Shown piece after piece: positions 1 through 5,423 of a DNA stretch of 5,423 nt; the stretch's first letter is position 1; the number at the start of each line of letters is the position of its first letter. The position numbers and the translations under genes are program-made. The notes beneath the pieces are model-generated. The model saw nothing but the letters and a program-made list of their open reading frames with translations. It did not search any database and was not told where the DNA came from. The stretch lies in NCBI GenBank assembly GCA_002307115.1, contig DBTP01000186.1, forward strand, positions 1 to 5,423, given 5' to 3'. Source of the stretch: Fibrobacter sp. UBA1313. GTDB lineage: Bacteria > Fibrobacterota > Fibrobacteria > Fibrobacterales > Fibrobacteraceae.

Positions 1-399
1 AAATACATTTAAATAAGCCGCTTTTACAATTTTATATCCCTCTTCACTATTGAAAGTATAATCCCAGAAAATCATTAGAGAATCAAATATTTGATCAACC
101 ATAGGTACTCCTAAATCAGAATTCAAACTTTTCTCCGAATAAATTTTTTGTTGCCGCATATCCACAACTAATAAGCCGAACCCCGTAGTCTCATAATAAT
201 CATCACTAGAGCTCATAAGCGTTGCGCCATTTTTAACATGATCCCAATAGCTGACACTTAATATTGCCATTGAGTCATTCACTATTCCGAACTCATCTAT
301 ATCATAACCGCTGTCGAGCACTTCCGTCTGCCCGCAGCCAGTCAATAAAATTGACATCAATCCCGCAAGTAGCCATCCACCAAACATGATATTTTTCAA
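1..399 (-). CDS. Small secreted lipoprotein, C-terminus beyond the window
   Basis: The reading frame is open for 133 codons and runs off the left edge, so only the N-terminal part is visible. A lysine near the N-terminus, a hydrophobic stretch and the lipobox LLTGC (Cys22) form a clear signal peptidase II signal, so the mature protein should be membrane-anchored outside the cytoplasm. After Cys22 comes a short linker, then SGYDIDEFGIVNDSM and a segment rich in aromatic and acidic residues (YWDHV, FGLLVVDMRQQKIY). I do not recognise a domain of known function. The start is taken as TTG at 399 because a perfect AGGAGG lies 6 nt upstream; the in-frame ATG at 387 would be 18 nt away. The frame stays open upstream to an ATG at 495, but that would put 32 odd residues before the signal peptide. 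A weak promoter-like pair (TTGATC, 18 nt, TATTTT) lies upstream at 429-458. It is a likely paralogue of the remnant at 519-644. Confidence 0.75.
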   Translation of the reverse strand, partial: MKNIMFGGWLLAGLMSILLTGCGQTEVLDSGYDIDEFGIVNDSMAILSVSYWDHVKNGATLMSSSDDYYETTGFGLLVVDMRQQKIYSEKSLNSDLGVPMVDQIFDSLMIFWDYTFNSEEGYKIVKAAYLNVF

Positions 400-405
400 A
401 AGAAA

Positions 406-411
406 CCTCCT
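406..411 (-). promoter_or_regulatory. Ribosome binding site fixing a TTG start
   Basis: A perfect AGGAGG on the minus strand lies 6 nt before TTG at 399. It favours this non-ATG start over the in-frame ATG codons at 387 and 495 for the lipoprotein gene. Confidence 0.7.
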
Positions 412-518
412 GTCTCTGGGAAAGACAAAAAATAGGAAAATCAAAGGGACTCGATCAAACGTCCGGTTCGGCACAATCATGAAAGCCATAGCCATGCCGT
501 GTGACTCGCAATGCCGAA

Positions 519-644
519 TTACCTTACATCATAGCCAGAACCTATCGTTTTTCTGGAATTGAAATCACACCCCAAAAGCACCAGCACCGCCAAAACAAAC
601 AAAGCCCCAAAAAGTCCCTTTCTCTTCCATCTTTTCGCGATCAT
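519..644 (-). pseudogene. Truncated lipoprotein remnant, paralogue of the downstream lipoprotein
   Basis: This is a 41-codon frame with a strongly basic N-terminus (MIAKRWKRKG), a hydrophobic core and the lipobox VLLGC (Cys26), followed by only 15 residues ending SGYDVR before TAA. A GAGAGG lies about 5 nt before the ATG at 644. The intact neighbour at 1-399 has SGYDIDEFGIVNDSMA after its lipobox; here the codons after SGYDVR read stop-FGI, in register with E-FGI. A few codons later, a shift of 2 nt brings an ATGGC(T/A) stretch into alignment. The simplest reading is a duplicated lipoprotein gene that acquired a nonsense codon (GAA to TAA would suffice) and then decayed. It could instead be a genuine very short lipoprotein, since its export signal is intact. 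The alignment was done by eye and is short. Confidence 0.55.
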
Positions 645-689
645 CTCCGCCTCTCTATAACTCGATGATTTTTTTTATTGTCCGTAATT

Positions 690-1133
690 CTAATAAATGG
701 GAAAACAACTGGCAAGTCCACCCATGCTGTGAGCGATGATAATGTTGCGATGTGTTGAATAACCTGTTTTCGTAAAATAACTTTTATACTTTTCTGGATT
801 TTTACGTCTTATTTGTAGGGAGTCTTCTCCTTCATTTCGAACTTCTTCCGCTTCTTCAACCAAAGACCTCCGCACAGAACATTTGTTGGTCCCCTTCCAT
901 GTCCGAGAACCAATTTCCAGAGAGTTTACAAAGGGTGTGTTTGCAGGATTTTTAAAAGAACGATTCAGATAAATCGAACGCGGATCTCCGTCAAAGATAT
1001 TCTCGGCCATCCAACCAGGAAGCGTTTTAATTATTCCCACGGCTGTTGAACGACTGGTCTCTTTGTGAGTCGGATCTTTCCATTCAGAATCCAATGATAT
1101 ATGGAGATAACCATCTATTCTTTTTACAGGCAT
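690..1133 (-). pseudogene. Fragment of an alpha/beta hydrolase (lipase/esterase-like)
   Basis: A 147-codon frame contains NIIIAHSMGGLAS at residues 130-142, the nucleophile elbow of alpha/beta hydrolases (Ser136 in A-H-S-M-G). Before it lies a helical charged segment (VRRSLVEEAEEVRNEGEDSLQIRR, residues 87-110) of the kind found in PGAP1-like and lipase-like proteins ahead of the elbow. The frame ends 9 residues after the elbow, so the acid residue, the catalytic His and roughly half the fold are missing. At the 5' end there is no HG oxyanion motif, no signal peptide and no Shine-Dalgarno sequence, and an in-frame stop directly precedes the ATG. Neither other frame downstream resumes a recognisable hydrolase. 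I infer a gene that has lost both ends. It lies upstream of, and on the same strand as, two small lipoprotein genes. The substrate class (lipid or carbohydrate ester) cannot be told. Confidence 0.6.
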
Positions 1134-1215
1134 TTAACATTTCGACAGGAATGAAAAAGCTAATTTTCCTTCGTGTTGGTGCTGTGTCGGGTTTTCCACT
1201 ACGCGGAGTTTTGGA

Positions 1216-2625
1216 ATGAAATCATATTTTTCTTCATTAGCGTGTGCTAGTTGCTCTTTTTTGTTGGGAGCCTGTGGTATTGTTTCCGCAGACAGTGCAA
1301 GCGACACCGTCACCATTGACTACAAAGCCATCGTTGGCTCCTGTGAAAGCAAAAACACGATTCTGATGATTTGTGATGGATGCGGTTATAATCAAATCGC
1401 CGCCGCTGATTTCTATGAAAATGGATCGCTCCACACCCAACCCTATGACCTTTTTCCAGTAATCCTTTCCCTGAGTACCTGGTCTCTCTCCAGTTATGTT
1501 TACGATCCAGAAGCAGTGAGCAAAGACCCCAAATGGGTTCTCAAGGGACCCACCGATTCTGGAGCAAGCGCCACTGCCTTCGCGACGGGCACCAAAACAA
1601 CCAACGGGAAAATTGGCGTCGACAAAAACAACTCATCGCTCCTCAACCTCACGGAACAAGCGGCTCAGATCGGAAAATCTGCGGGCGTTGTCTCCACCAT
1701 GCCTTTTTCTCATGCGACCCCGGCAGGATTTGTTGCACACAATGCAAGCCGAAATAACTACGAAGAAATTGCCAAAAATATGGTTTATGATTCCAAGGCA
1801 GATGTCATCATCGGTGCAGGGCACCCCTTGTACGACAACGATGGAAAACCGACAACGAGTCCTCAATACAACTATGTGGGCGGAGAGGATACATGGAATC
1901 AGCTAGTAGGTGGCACCGCAAAAAATAAGGAAGGTTCCTGGACTTTCATTGAACGCAAAAATTCGTTTGATTCTTTGGCTGATGGATTAGGAAAATTGCC
2001 AAAACGTCTCATCGGTGTAGCGCAAGCTTATTACACCTTACAGGAAGAACGCAGCAACGGCAATGCAGGAACAGATACCGTCGGGCAGGTTCCTTTTAAT
2101 ACCACGGTTCCAGAACTTTCCACAATGTCCACCGTCGCTCTCCGTATTCTCTCCCAAGATACTGCTGGGTTTTTCCTCATGATTGAAGGAGGGGCCATTG
2201 ATGGAGCCGGGCATTCCAACTTCATTGCGCGCAATATTGAAGAAAAAATGGACTTTAATAAAGCAGTACGGACAGTCATCGCGTGGATTGAAAAGAACGG
2301 GGGCTGGGAAAATAATTTATTGGTAATCACCGGAGATCATGAAACGGGTTACCTCACAGGTCCTCAAGGAATCTACCAAGTCGCCGCAGACTCCTTTGCC
2401 GTGGATTACGATCTGGTGAATAATGGCAAAGGGAAAATTCCGGGCTATTCCTGGAATACGGGAAATCACACAAACCAACTGGTGCCTCTTTTTGCTAAAG
2501 GCTCGTGCGCCGACGCGTTCCCTGCCACCGCCATCAACCACGACCCTGTTCGTGGCAGCTACACAGACAACGCCGCCGTCGGCAAAACGTTGTTGCAAAT
2601 TCTCACAAAGAAAAACGGAAAATAA
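1216..2625 (+). CDS. Alkaline phosphatase (PhoA superfamily), exported
   Basis: This is a complete 469-residue metal-dependent phosphomonoesterase, expected to release phosphate from organic esters outside the cytoplasm. All main active-site blocks are visible: MICDGCGYN (metal ligand Asp54), TDSGASATAFATGTKT (nucleophile Ser115), SHATPAGFVAH (His166, Thr168), GAGHP (201-204 region), MIEGGAIDGAGH (Glu324, Asp329, His333), ITGDHETG (Asp374, His375) and GNHTNQLVPL (His418). The E. coli Asp153 position is His here and the Lys328 position is Gly, so it belongs to the non-enteric type of the family. The N-terminus has a signal peptide. LLGAC (Cys20) fits a lipobox, while VSA (residue 25) would suit signal peptidase I. 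GGAG lies 7 nt before the ATG. No convincing Pho box was seen upstream. It converges on the DUF1294 gene with 10 bp between stop codons, and is divergent from the hydrolase remnant. Confidence 0.93.
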   Translation: MKSYFSSLACASCSFLLGACGIVSADSASDTVTIDYKAIVGSCESKNTILMICDGCGYNQIAAADFYENGSLHTQPYDLFPVILSLSTWSLSSYVYDPEAVSKDPKWVLKGPTDSGASATAFATGTKTTNGKIGVDKNNSSLLNLTEQAAQIGKSAGVVSTMPFSHATPAGFVAHNASRNNYEEIAKNMVYDSKADVIIGAGHPLYDNDGKPTTSPQYNYVGGEDTWNQLVGGTAKNKEGSWTFIERKNSFDSLADGLGKLPKRLIGVAQAYYTLQEERSNGNAGTDTVGQVPFNTTVPELSTMSTVALRILSQDTAGFFLMIEGGAIDGAGHSNFIARNIEEKMDFNKAVRTVIAWIEKNGGWENNLLVITGDHETGYLTGPQGIYQVAADSFAVDYDLVNNGKGKIPGYSWNTGNHTNQLVPLFAKGSCADAFPATAINHDPVRGSYTDNAAVGKTLLQILTKKNGK

Positions 2626-2635
2626 ACAGATTGAT

Positions 2636-3223
2636 CTATACCGAAATTTTCGTAGAGAAGTAGAAGAACGCGACACAGTTGACAACAACCGTGACCCCAA
2701 AAGCTATTCGAAAGGATTGTTTTTTGGATTTATGACAAAACCACTTCTGAGCCATCAAAGCCCCAGGCCAGCCCCCGCATAAAGACAGAAGATGCAACGT
2801 GCGTTCTGAAATTCGCCACGCACCTGATTTAGCTCTGGACTTATCGTAGGCATAAAAGGCAATGGTAAGAAGACTTATTATCGCATAAGCAAAAAGGACA
2901 TAAGAGGATATTTTATGCGTAACCGTCAAGGCAGTCACGAATCCAAAAAAGGCAACGGCCAAAATTAAAGGAACACTGCTGTGGCTAAATGCCGTCACCG
3001 CAGGGGGAGTCAATTCTCCAGCATAAGCCACATTAAAAGCCTGCATACGGCCTTTCAAATCGGGTTTCAAATCATAGAAAACAATTTCATTCGCTACAGG
3101 ACGGCGTTGCCTGTTCTCAAATGATTTTATATGAACAAAAACTTGATCCCGACCTCGCTCCGGTGCAATGAAACCAAAACCACGATCATCTTTCCAACTA
3201 AAAATTTTACCTTGATAACGCAT
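2636..3223 (-). CDS. Cold-shock domain / DUF1294 membrane protein
   Basis: This 195-residue two-part protein has an N-terminal cold-shock domain (residues 1-70) with the RNA/DNA-binding motifs DRGFGFI (13-19) and VFVHI (28-32). Three hydrophobic segments (about 84-102, 107-126 and 173-190) embed a DUF1294 domain with YDKSRAK, RISERTLHLLSLCGGWPGALMAQ and FCHKSKKQSF. This fusion is a known architecture in bacteria, but its role is unknown; a membrane-tethered nucleic-acid binder is a reasonable guess. The last residues of the family signature (usually FRHKT) are changed to FCHKS. The ATG at 3223 is chosen because cold-shock domains begin almost exactly there; the open frame extends further upstream only through a TTG at 3310 overlapping the previous gene. 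No good Shine-Dalgarno sequence precedes the ATG. It lies 38 bp after the cyclotransferase-like gene on the same strand, so it may be the last gene of that operon. Confidence 0.85.
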   Translation of the reverse strand: MRYQGKIFSWKDDRGFGFIAPERGRDQVFVHIKSFENRQRRPVANEIVFYDLKPDLKGRMQAFNVAYAGELTPPAVTAFSHSSVPLILAVAFFGFVTALTVTHKISSYVLFAYAIISLLTIAFYAYDKSRAKSGAWRISERTLHLLSLCGGWPGALMAQKWFCHKSKKQSFRIAFGVTVVVNCVAFFYFSTKISV

Positions 3224-3261
3224 AGGACTAATGTAATAAAAGTCTTTGCTTTCACACAATT

Positions 3262-3849
3262 TTAAAGGACCCCACCCTTGGATTCCCGCAGGTCTCCACA
3301 GCCCGTGCAAGCCATATTGCGCAGAAGCTCCGATTTGAGGCCTAGCCCACGGGGAACCTGGTAAGAGGCGAGTCTAGCTTTTGAGTTCCAGAGCTGTTCA
3401 ATATAGCTGTCAGGAAGCCCCAGCACAGCGGCACCATCAAGAATGCGACTCAGGTATTCGCGACTCGGAAGTGTCGGCGATCCTAATTCATCCTTTTTGT
3501 ACAGAAGTACATCATAACTTTCTCCAGAAACGTCCACCACCGTGACCGGATAATGAAAATACGGGCCAGTTCCATCAATACGCACATCCTGCTGGGAATC
3601 CAGACTCTCTCCATCGCTGAAATTCAGCCGATAAACGACCCCCCAGACCTCATGTCCCAAAGCAGGCACAATGGACTCGATCCCACCATCCCAAGTGCGA
3701 GAATACCCAAAAAAACCGACTTCATAGTCTTTTAGACACGCCACCGCAACGACTTCTGGGTGACTACAGCAAGAACGAATCTGCTCTGGATTCATGTCGA
3801 CACCATAGGCAAAGTGCAATCGATAAGACCTAGAAAAAGCATCAGCCAT
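3262..3849 (-). CDS. Gamma-glutamylcyclotransferase-fold protein with altered active site
   Basis: This 195-residue protein follows the GGCT/AIG2-like pattern almost throughout: LHFAYGVDMNPEQI (11-24), FFGYSRTWDGGIESIVPALGHEVWGVVYRLN (46-76), SLDSQQDV (82-89), GPYFHYPV, LLYKKDELGSPTLPSREYLSRILDGAAVLGLPDSYIEQL (115-153). In true cyclotransferases the first motif is YGSN, and a Glu in the LDxxEG block is catalytic (Glu98 in human GGCT). Here these read YGVD and Gln87, so glutathione-type cyclisation is doubtful and a binding or modified-substrate role is possible. An extra C-terminal tail carries MACTGCGD (Cys181, Cys184). The start is ATG at 3849, with AGGAGG 6 nt upstream; it overlaps the preceding stop by 8 nt, giving coupled translation downstream of anfO. 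By position it is a candidate FeFe-nitrogenase accessory gene. I could not verify whether it equals a named Anf protein. Confidence 0.85.
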   Translation of the reverse strand: MADAFSRSYRLHFAYGVDMNPEQIRSCCSHPEVVAVACLKDYEVGFFGYSRTWDGGIESIVPALGHEVWGVVYRLNFSDGESLDSQQDVRIDGTGPYFHYPVTVVDVSGESYDVLLYKKDELGSPTLPSREYLSRILDGAAVLGLPDSYIEQLWNSKARLASYQVPRGLGLKSELLRNMACTGCGDLRESKGGVL

Positions 3850-4684
3850 GGTAGACCTCCTTTGCTTTCCAACGTTCAAGTTCGATTCGAGGGAGCTTGT
3901 TATTGGTCAGAGCTTCCACGGGAACCACGTATAATTGTTTTTCTATTCTAAAATAAATATCGATGGGATAACGCAGGGCATCCTGATGAAAATCTTCTAG
4001 TTCAAAAAAGACAAATTCGGTGTCCATCTGAATGGGCGCATTACCACCAATTAAGCGGAGATGACGATTCATGTGAAAAGCCATCTGAAACTGATAAATA
4101 TTACTGCCTTCGTCGCAGAAAAAAGAAATATGATCCGCCACGTCTTTGTAATAAGAGGAAAGCATCGCTTCCACGTAAGCTTCCGGGTCCGGCCTTTTCA
4201 AAGAAAAAAGATAATAGGTCACCGCAGAGCAGAGGATTTCGAGCGCGATCGGAGCAAGGTGAGCAGTGTAAACCACAGAGGTTTCTGGAAGATTGAGAAT
4301 AATGAGGCCTTCTTCGGGTTTTTCCTCAATACGCCCTTCCTGGTGAGTGCAGACGAGAAAATACACTCTCAGAATCCGATAGAATTCGGCGAGGATTTTT
4401 TCACTGCGGGTCGTTTTAGGAAGCTTGCAATAACGATCCCAAGAAGAAAGCGATTCAAAATCAGGATTCAAAAAAACGAAATAGTCGTTTAGAATGCTGA
4501 AAATATCCAGGGGCGCGAGAAAACCGGGAAAGGGTTCCGCTTCCGGTGCCGTTTGCAGAAAAGGAAGCACGGAAACCCCTTGTCTTGCATTATAAGACAA
4601 TTCCACTTTCCGGATCTCAGGAAGGTGAGTTTTCGCTGTAGATCTTGAAAAAGCTTGGGCTAGAAAAATGCCGAGGGTATCCAT
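3842..4684 (-). CDS. Unrecognised 280-residue protein in the anfO operon
   Basis: This is a complete protein of unknown function. I recognise no catalytic motif and no signal peptide. It looks soluble, with a mixed alpha/beta composition. Visible stretches are PFPGFLAPLDIFSILNDYFVFLNPDF (51-76), a region rich in aromatics and Arg (FYRILRVYFLVCTH, 101-114), a hydrophobic helix-like segment HLAPIALEILCSAVTYYLFSL (142-162), a His-rich stretch FHMNRHLRLIGG (203-214) and an acidic block TEFVFFELEDFHQD (222-235). The ATG at 4684 comes 2 bp after the anfO stop codon, with only a weak AAAGAG upstream, and its own end overlaps the cyclotransferase-like gene by 8 nt, so it sits tightly in the operon. 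In Azotobacter and Rhodobacter, genes after anfO (AnfR, Anf3) support FeFe-nitrogenase growth. Whether this is a divergent version of one of those or something new cannot be settled by eye. Confidence 0.8.
   Translation of the reverse strand: MDTLGIFLAQAFSRSTAKTHLPEIRKVELSYNARQGVSVLPFLQTAPEAEPFPGFLAPLDIFSILNDYFVFLNPDFESLSSWDRYCKLPKTTRSEKILAEFYRILRVYFLVCTHQEGRIEEKPEEGLIILNLPETSVVYTAHLAPIALEILCSAVTYYLFSLKRPDPEAYVEAMLSSYYKDVADHISFFCDEGSNIYQFQMAFHMNRHLRLIGGNAPIQMDTEFVFFELEDFHQDALRYPIDIYFRIEKQLYVVPVEALTNNKLPRIELERWKAKEVYHG
3855..3861 (-). promoter_or_regulatory. Strong ribosome binding site inside the upstream gene
   Basis: AGGAGGT on the minus strand, within the last codons of the 280-residue gene, lies 5 nt before the ATG at 3849. 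It selects this start over the TTG at 3879 and supports translational coupling. Confidence 0.75.
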
Positions 4685-4686
4685 TT

Positions 4687-5310
4687 TTACTCTTTGGGGT
4701 AAACGGTGATTTTTATTTCATGACCGCAGCCGCAGCTTCCGGTCGCATCGCCCTCGGCGCGTAGATGGAGTCGTTCGAATTCAGTGGTGAACCAGCGGGG
4801 AGCATGTTCGCAAATAATTTCAAGTTTCTGAAAAGTGGTATTTTCCATAAAAGGAAGCAAGACCGATTTGGAAGTGAGCAAGGGCTCGCTGTTCAGAACT
4901 TCCTGAAGGTTAATCCAGAAATGACCATCCCGGATATCCCCCACGGGAACCGGTTCGACTTTAGGTTTCTTGGCGGCTTCTAATGCATCTCGTTCTTTTG
5001 TAGCCACAAAATCGAGCTGTTCAAATACCGGCCCACTGGATTTCCAGATATTAAAACCCATGCCTTCCAGAATGGCGTAGGGAACGCCTTTGACTTCTCC
5101 TGCGAGAAATACCCGACAGTCCTCTAACTGAGCGACCATATTGCGAAGTTTGACACGGACTTCCGCAACTCCCATATCGCTGTTTAATTCCAGAGGAAAT
5201 TCTTTTTCCTTGGTCCAGACTCCATAAGCCTGGTTATAGAGGCGCACGAGACCGGATTCATAAAAATTGACAACATGGCCTTCTTGATTGATAAACGTGG
5301 CGATTTTCAT
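4687..5310 (-). CDS. anfO: Fe-only nitrogenase accessory protein AnfO
   Basis: This 207-residue protein matches the AnfO family in length and layout. The N-terminus is MKIATFINQEGHVVNFYESGLVRLY. The conserved core is LEDCRVFLAGEVKGVPYAILEGMGFNIWKSSG (62-93). After a charged Lys/Pro-rich linker (104-122) comes a second conserved block, GHFWINLQEVLNSEPLLTSKSVLLPF (129-154). The C-terminus holds EIICEHAPRWF and a CGCG motif (Cys193, Cys195). AnfO is a cytoplasmic accessory protein of the molybdenum- and vanadium-independent FeFe nitrogenase. In Rhodobacter capsulatus its counterpart is needed for N2-dependent growth, although acetylene reduction partly survives, and its biochemical role is unknown. 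The ATG at 5310 overlaps the upstream stop (ATGA) and has AAGGGA about 9 nt before it. Its presence implies FeFe-nitrogenase structural genes just upstream, beyond the window. Confidence 0.9.
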   Translation of the reverse strand: MKIATFINQEGHVVNFYESGLVRLYNQAYGVWTKEKEFPLELNSDMGVAEVRVKLRNMVAQLEDCRVFLAGEVKGVPYAILEGMGFNIWKSSGPVFEQLDFVATKERDALEAAKKPKVEPVPVGDIRDGHFWINLQEVLNSEPLLTSKSVLLPFMENTTFQKLEIICEHAPRWFTTEFERLHLRAEGDATGSCGCGHEIKITVYPKE

Positions 5311-5423
5311 ATTTTTTTGTCCCTTGTAGCTTCTTTTGTTTCTTTCTTCTCAAACTTATCCCAGACAATTTCCTTGGACCGGAATGCCGCTTCCCAATCA
5401 TTTCCGACGGCTTCGAGAAGATG
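5307..5423 (-). CDS. C-terminal end of an unidentified gene upstream of anfO
   Basis: Only the last 38 codons are inside the window; they read HLLEAVGNDWEAAFRSKEIV followed by WDKFEKKETKEATRDKKI and a TGA that overlaps the anfO ATG (ATGA). The overlap indicates one transcript and coupled translation. The tail is helical and highly charged, and its Lys/Glu-rich end looks disordered. In known FeFe systems anfK precedes anfO, but the well-known AnfK C-terminus (ending near EWVLNVW in Azotobacter, from memory) is not seen here. Either this AnfK has an unusual tail or another gene has taken its place. I therefore give no symbol. The frame has no stop for the whole visible stretch. Confidence 0.7.
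   Translation of the reverse strand, partial: HLLEAVGNDWEAAFRSKEIVWDKFEKKETKEATRDKKI

Noticed and set aside
640..676. Inverted repeat ATCATC/GATGAT followed by a T-run, resembling a plus-strand terminator
   Set aside because: The stem is only 6 AT-rich pairs with an 18 nt loop, and no plus-strand gene lies upstream to need it.
1142..1166. Promoter-like TCGACA and TAATTT ahead of the phosphatase gene
   Set aside because: The spacing is only 13 nt and no Pho box is visible, so I do not call a promoter.
1134..1316. 60-codon minus-strand frame overlapping the phosphatase start
   Set aside because: It is mostly antisense to the phosphatase signal peptide region, with no recognisable motif or ribosome binding site.
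3224..3310. 29-codon N-terminal extension of the cold-shock/DUF1294 gene from a TTG at 3310
   Set aside because: It overlaps the preceding gene and does not look like a domain; the cold-shock fold starts at the ATG at 3223.
3850..3879. Ten-codon N-terminal extension of the cyclotransferase-like gene from a TTG at 3879
   Set aside because: The ATG at 3849 has a perfect Shine-Dalgarno sequence and matches where the family's conserved sequence begins.
3842..4684. Calling the 280-residue protein Anf3 (flavocytochrome oxidase)
   Set aside because: The position near anfO is suggestive, but I can see no specific haem- or FAD-binding signature to support it.
5307..5423. Calling the upstream fragment anfK from gene order
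   Set aside because: The visible 38 residues do not resemble the AnfK C-terminus I know, and position alone is not enough.

Overview
The window looks like a piece of a Gram-negative, probably anaerobic, diazotroph genome with a moderate to low GC content. The clearest marker is anfO, an accessory gene of the Fe-only (FeFe) nitrogenase system, on the right. On the left are small lipoproteins with good lipoboxes. The style of the broken hydrolase and small lipoproteins reminds me of Fibrobacter-like genomes, but this is an impression, not a demonstrated assignment.

Right part (about 2636-5423, all minus strand, reading right to left): a tightly packed run of genes. It starts with the C-terminal tail of an unidentified gene that overlaps anfO in an ATGA junction. 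anfO is followed after 2 bp by an unrecognised 280-residue protein, whose stop lies inside the start of a gamma-glutamylcyclotransferase-fold protein. After a 38 bp gap comes a cold-shock-domain plus DUF1294 membrane protein. The first four are very likely co-transcribed and translationally coupled, so the two genes after anfO are candidates for FeFe-nitrogenase accessory functions. The cyclotransferase-like protein has both family signature sites altered (YGSN to YGVD, and the catalytic Glu position is Gln), so ordinary cyclotransferase activity is doubtful.

Middle (1216-2625, plus strand): a complete alkaline phosphatase of the PhoA superfamily, exported and possibly a lipoprotein. It converges on the DUF1294 gene with only 10 bp between the two stop codons.

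Left part (1-1133, minus strand): apparently a decaying accessory region. It holds an internal fragment of an alpha/beta hydrolase (lipase-like AHSMGG motif) that stops 9 residues after the nucleophile motif. Next is a 41-residue lipoprotein remnant cut by a stop codon. Last is an apparently intact lipoprotein that runs off the left edge. The remnant and the intact lipoprotein share a lipobox followed by SGYD, and can be aligned past the remnant's stop, so they look like tandem paralogues. A lipase next to duplicated lipoproteins could be the relic of an effector/immunity locus, but that is speculation.
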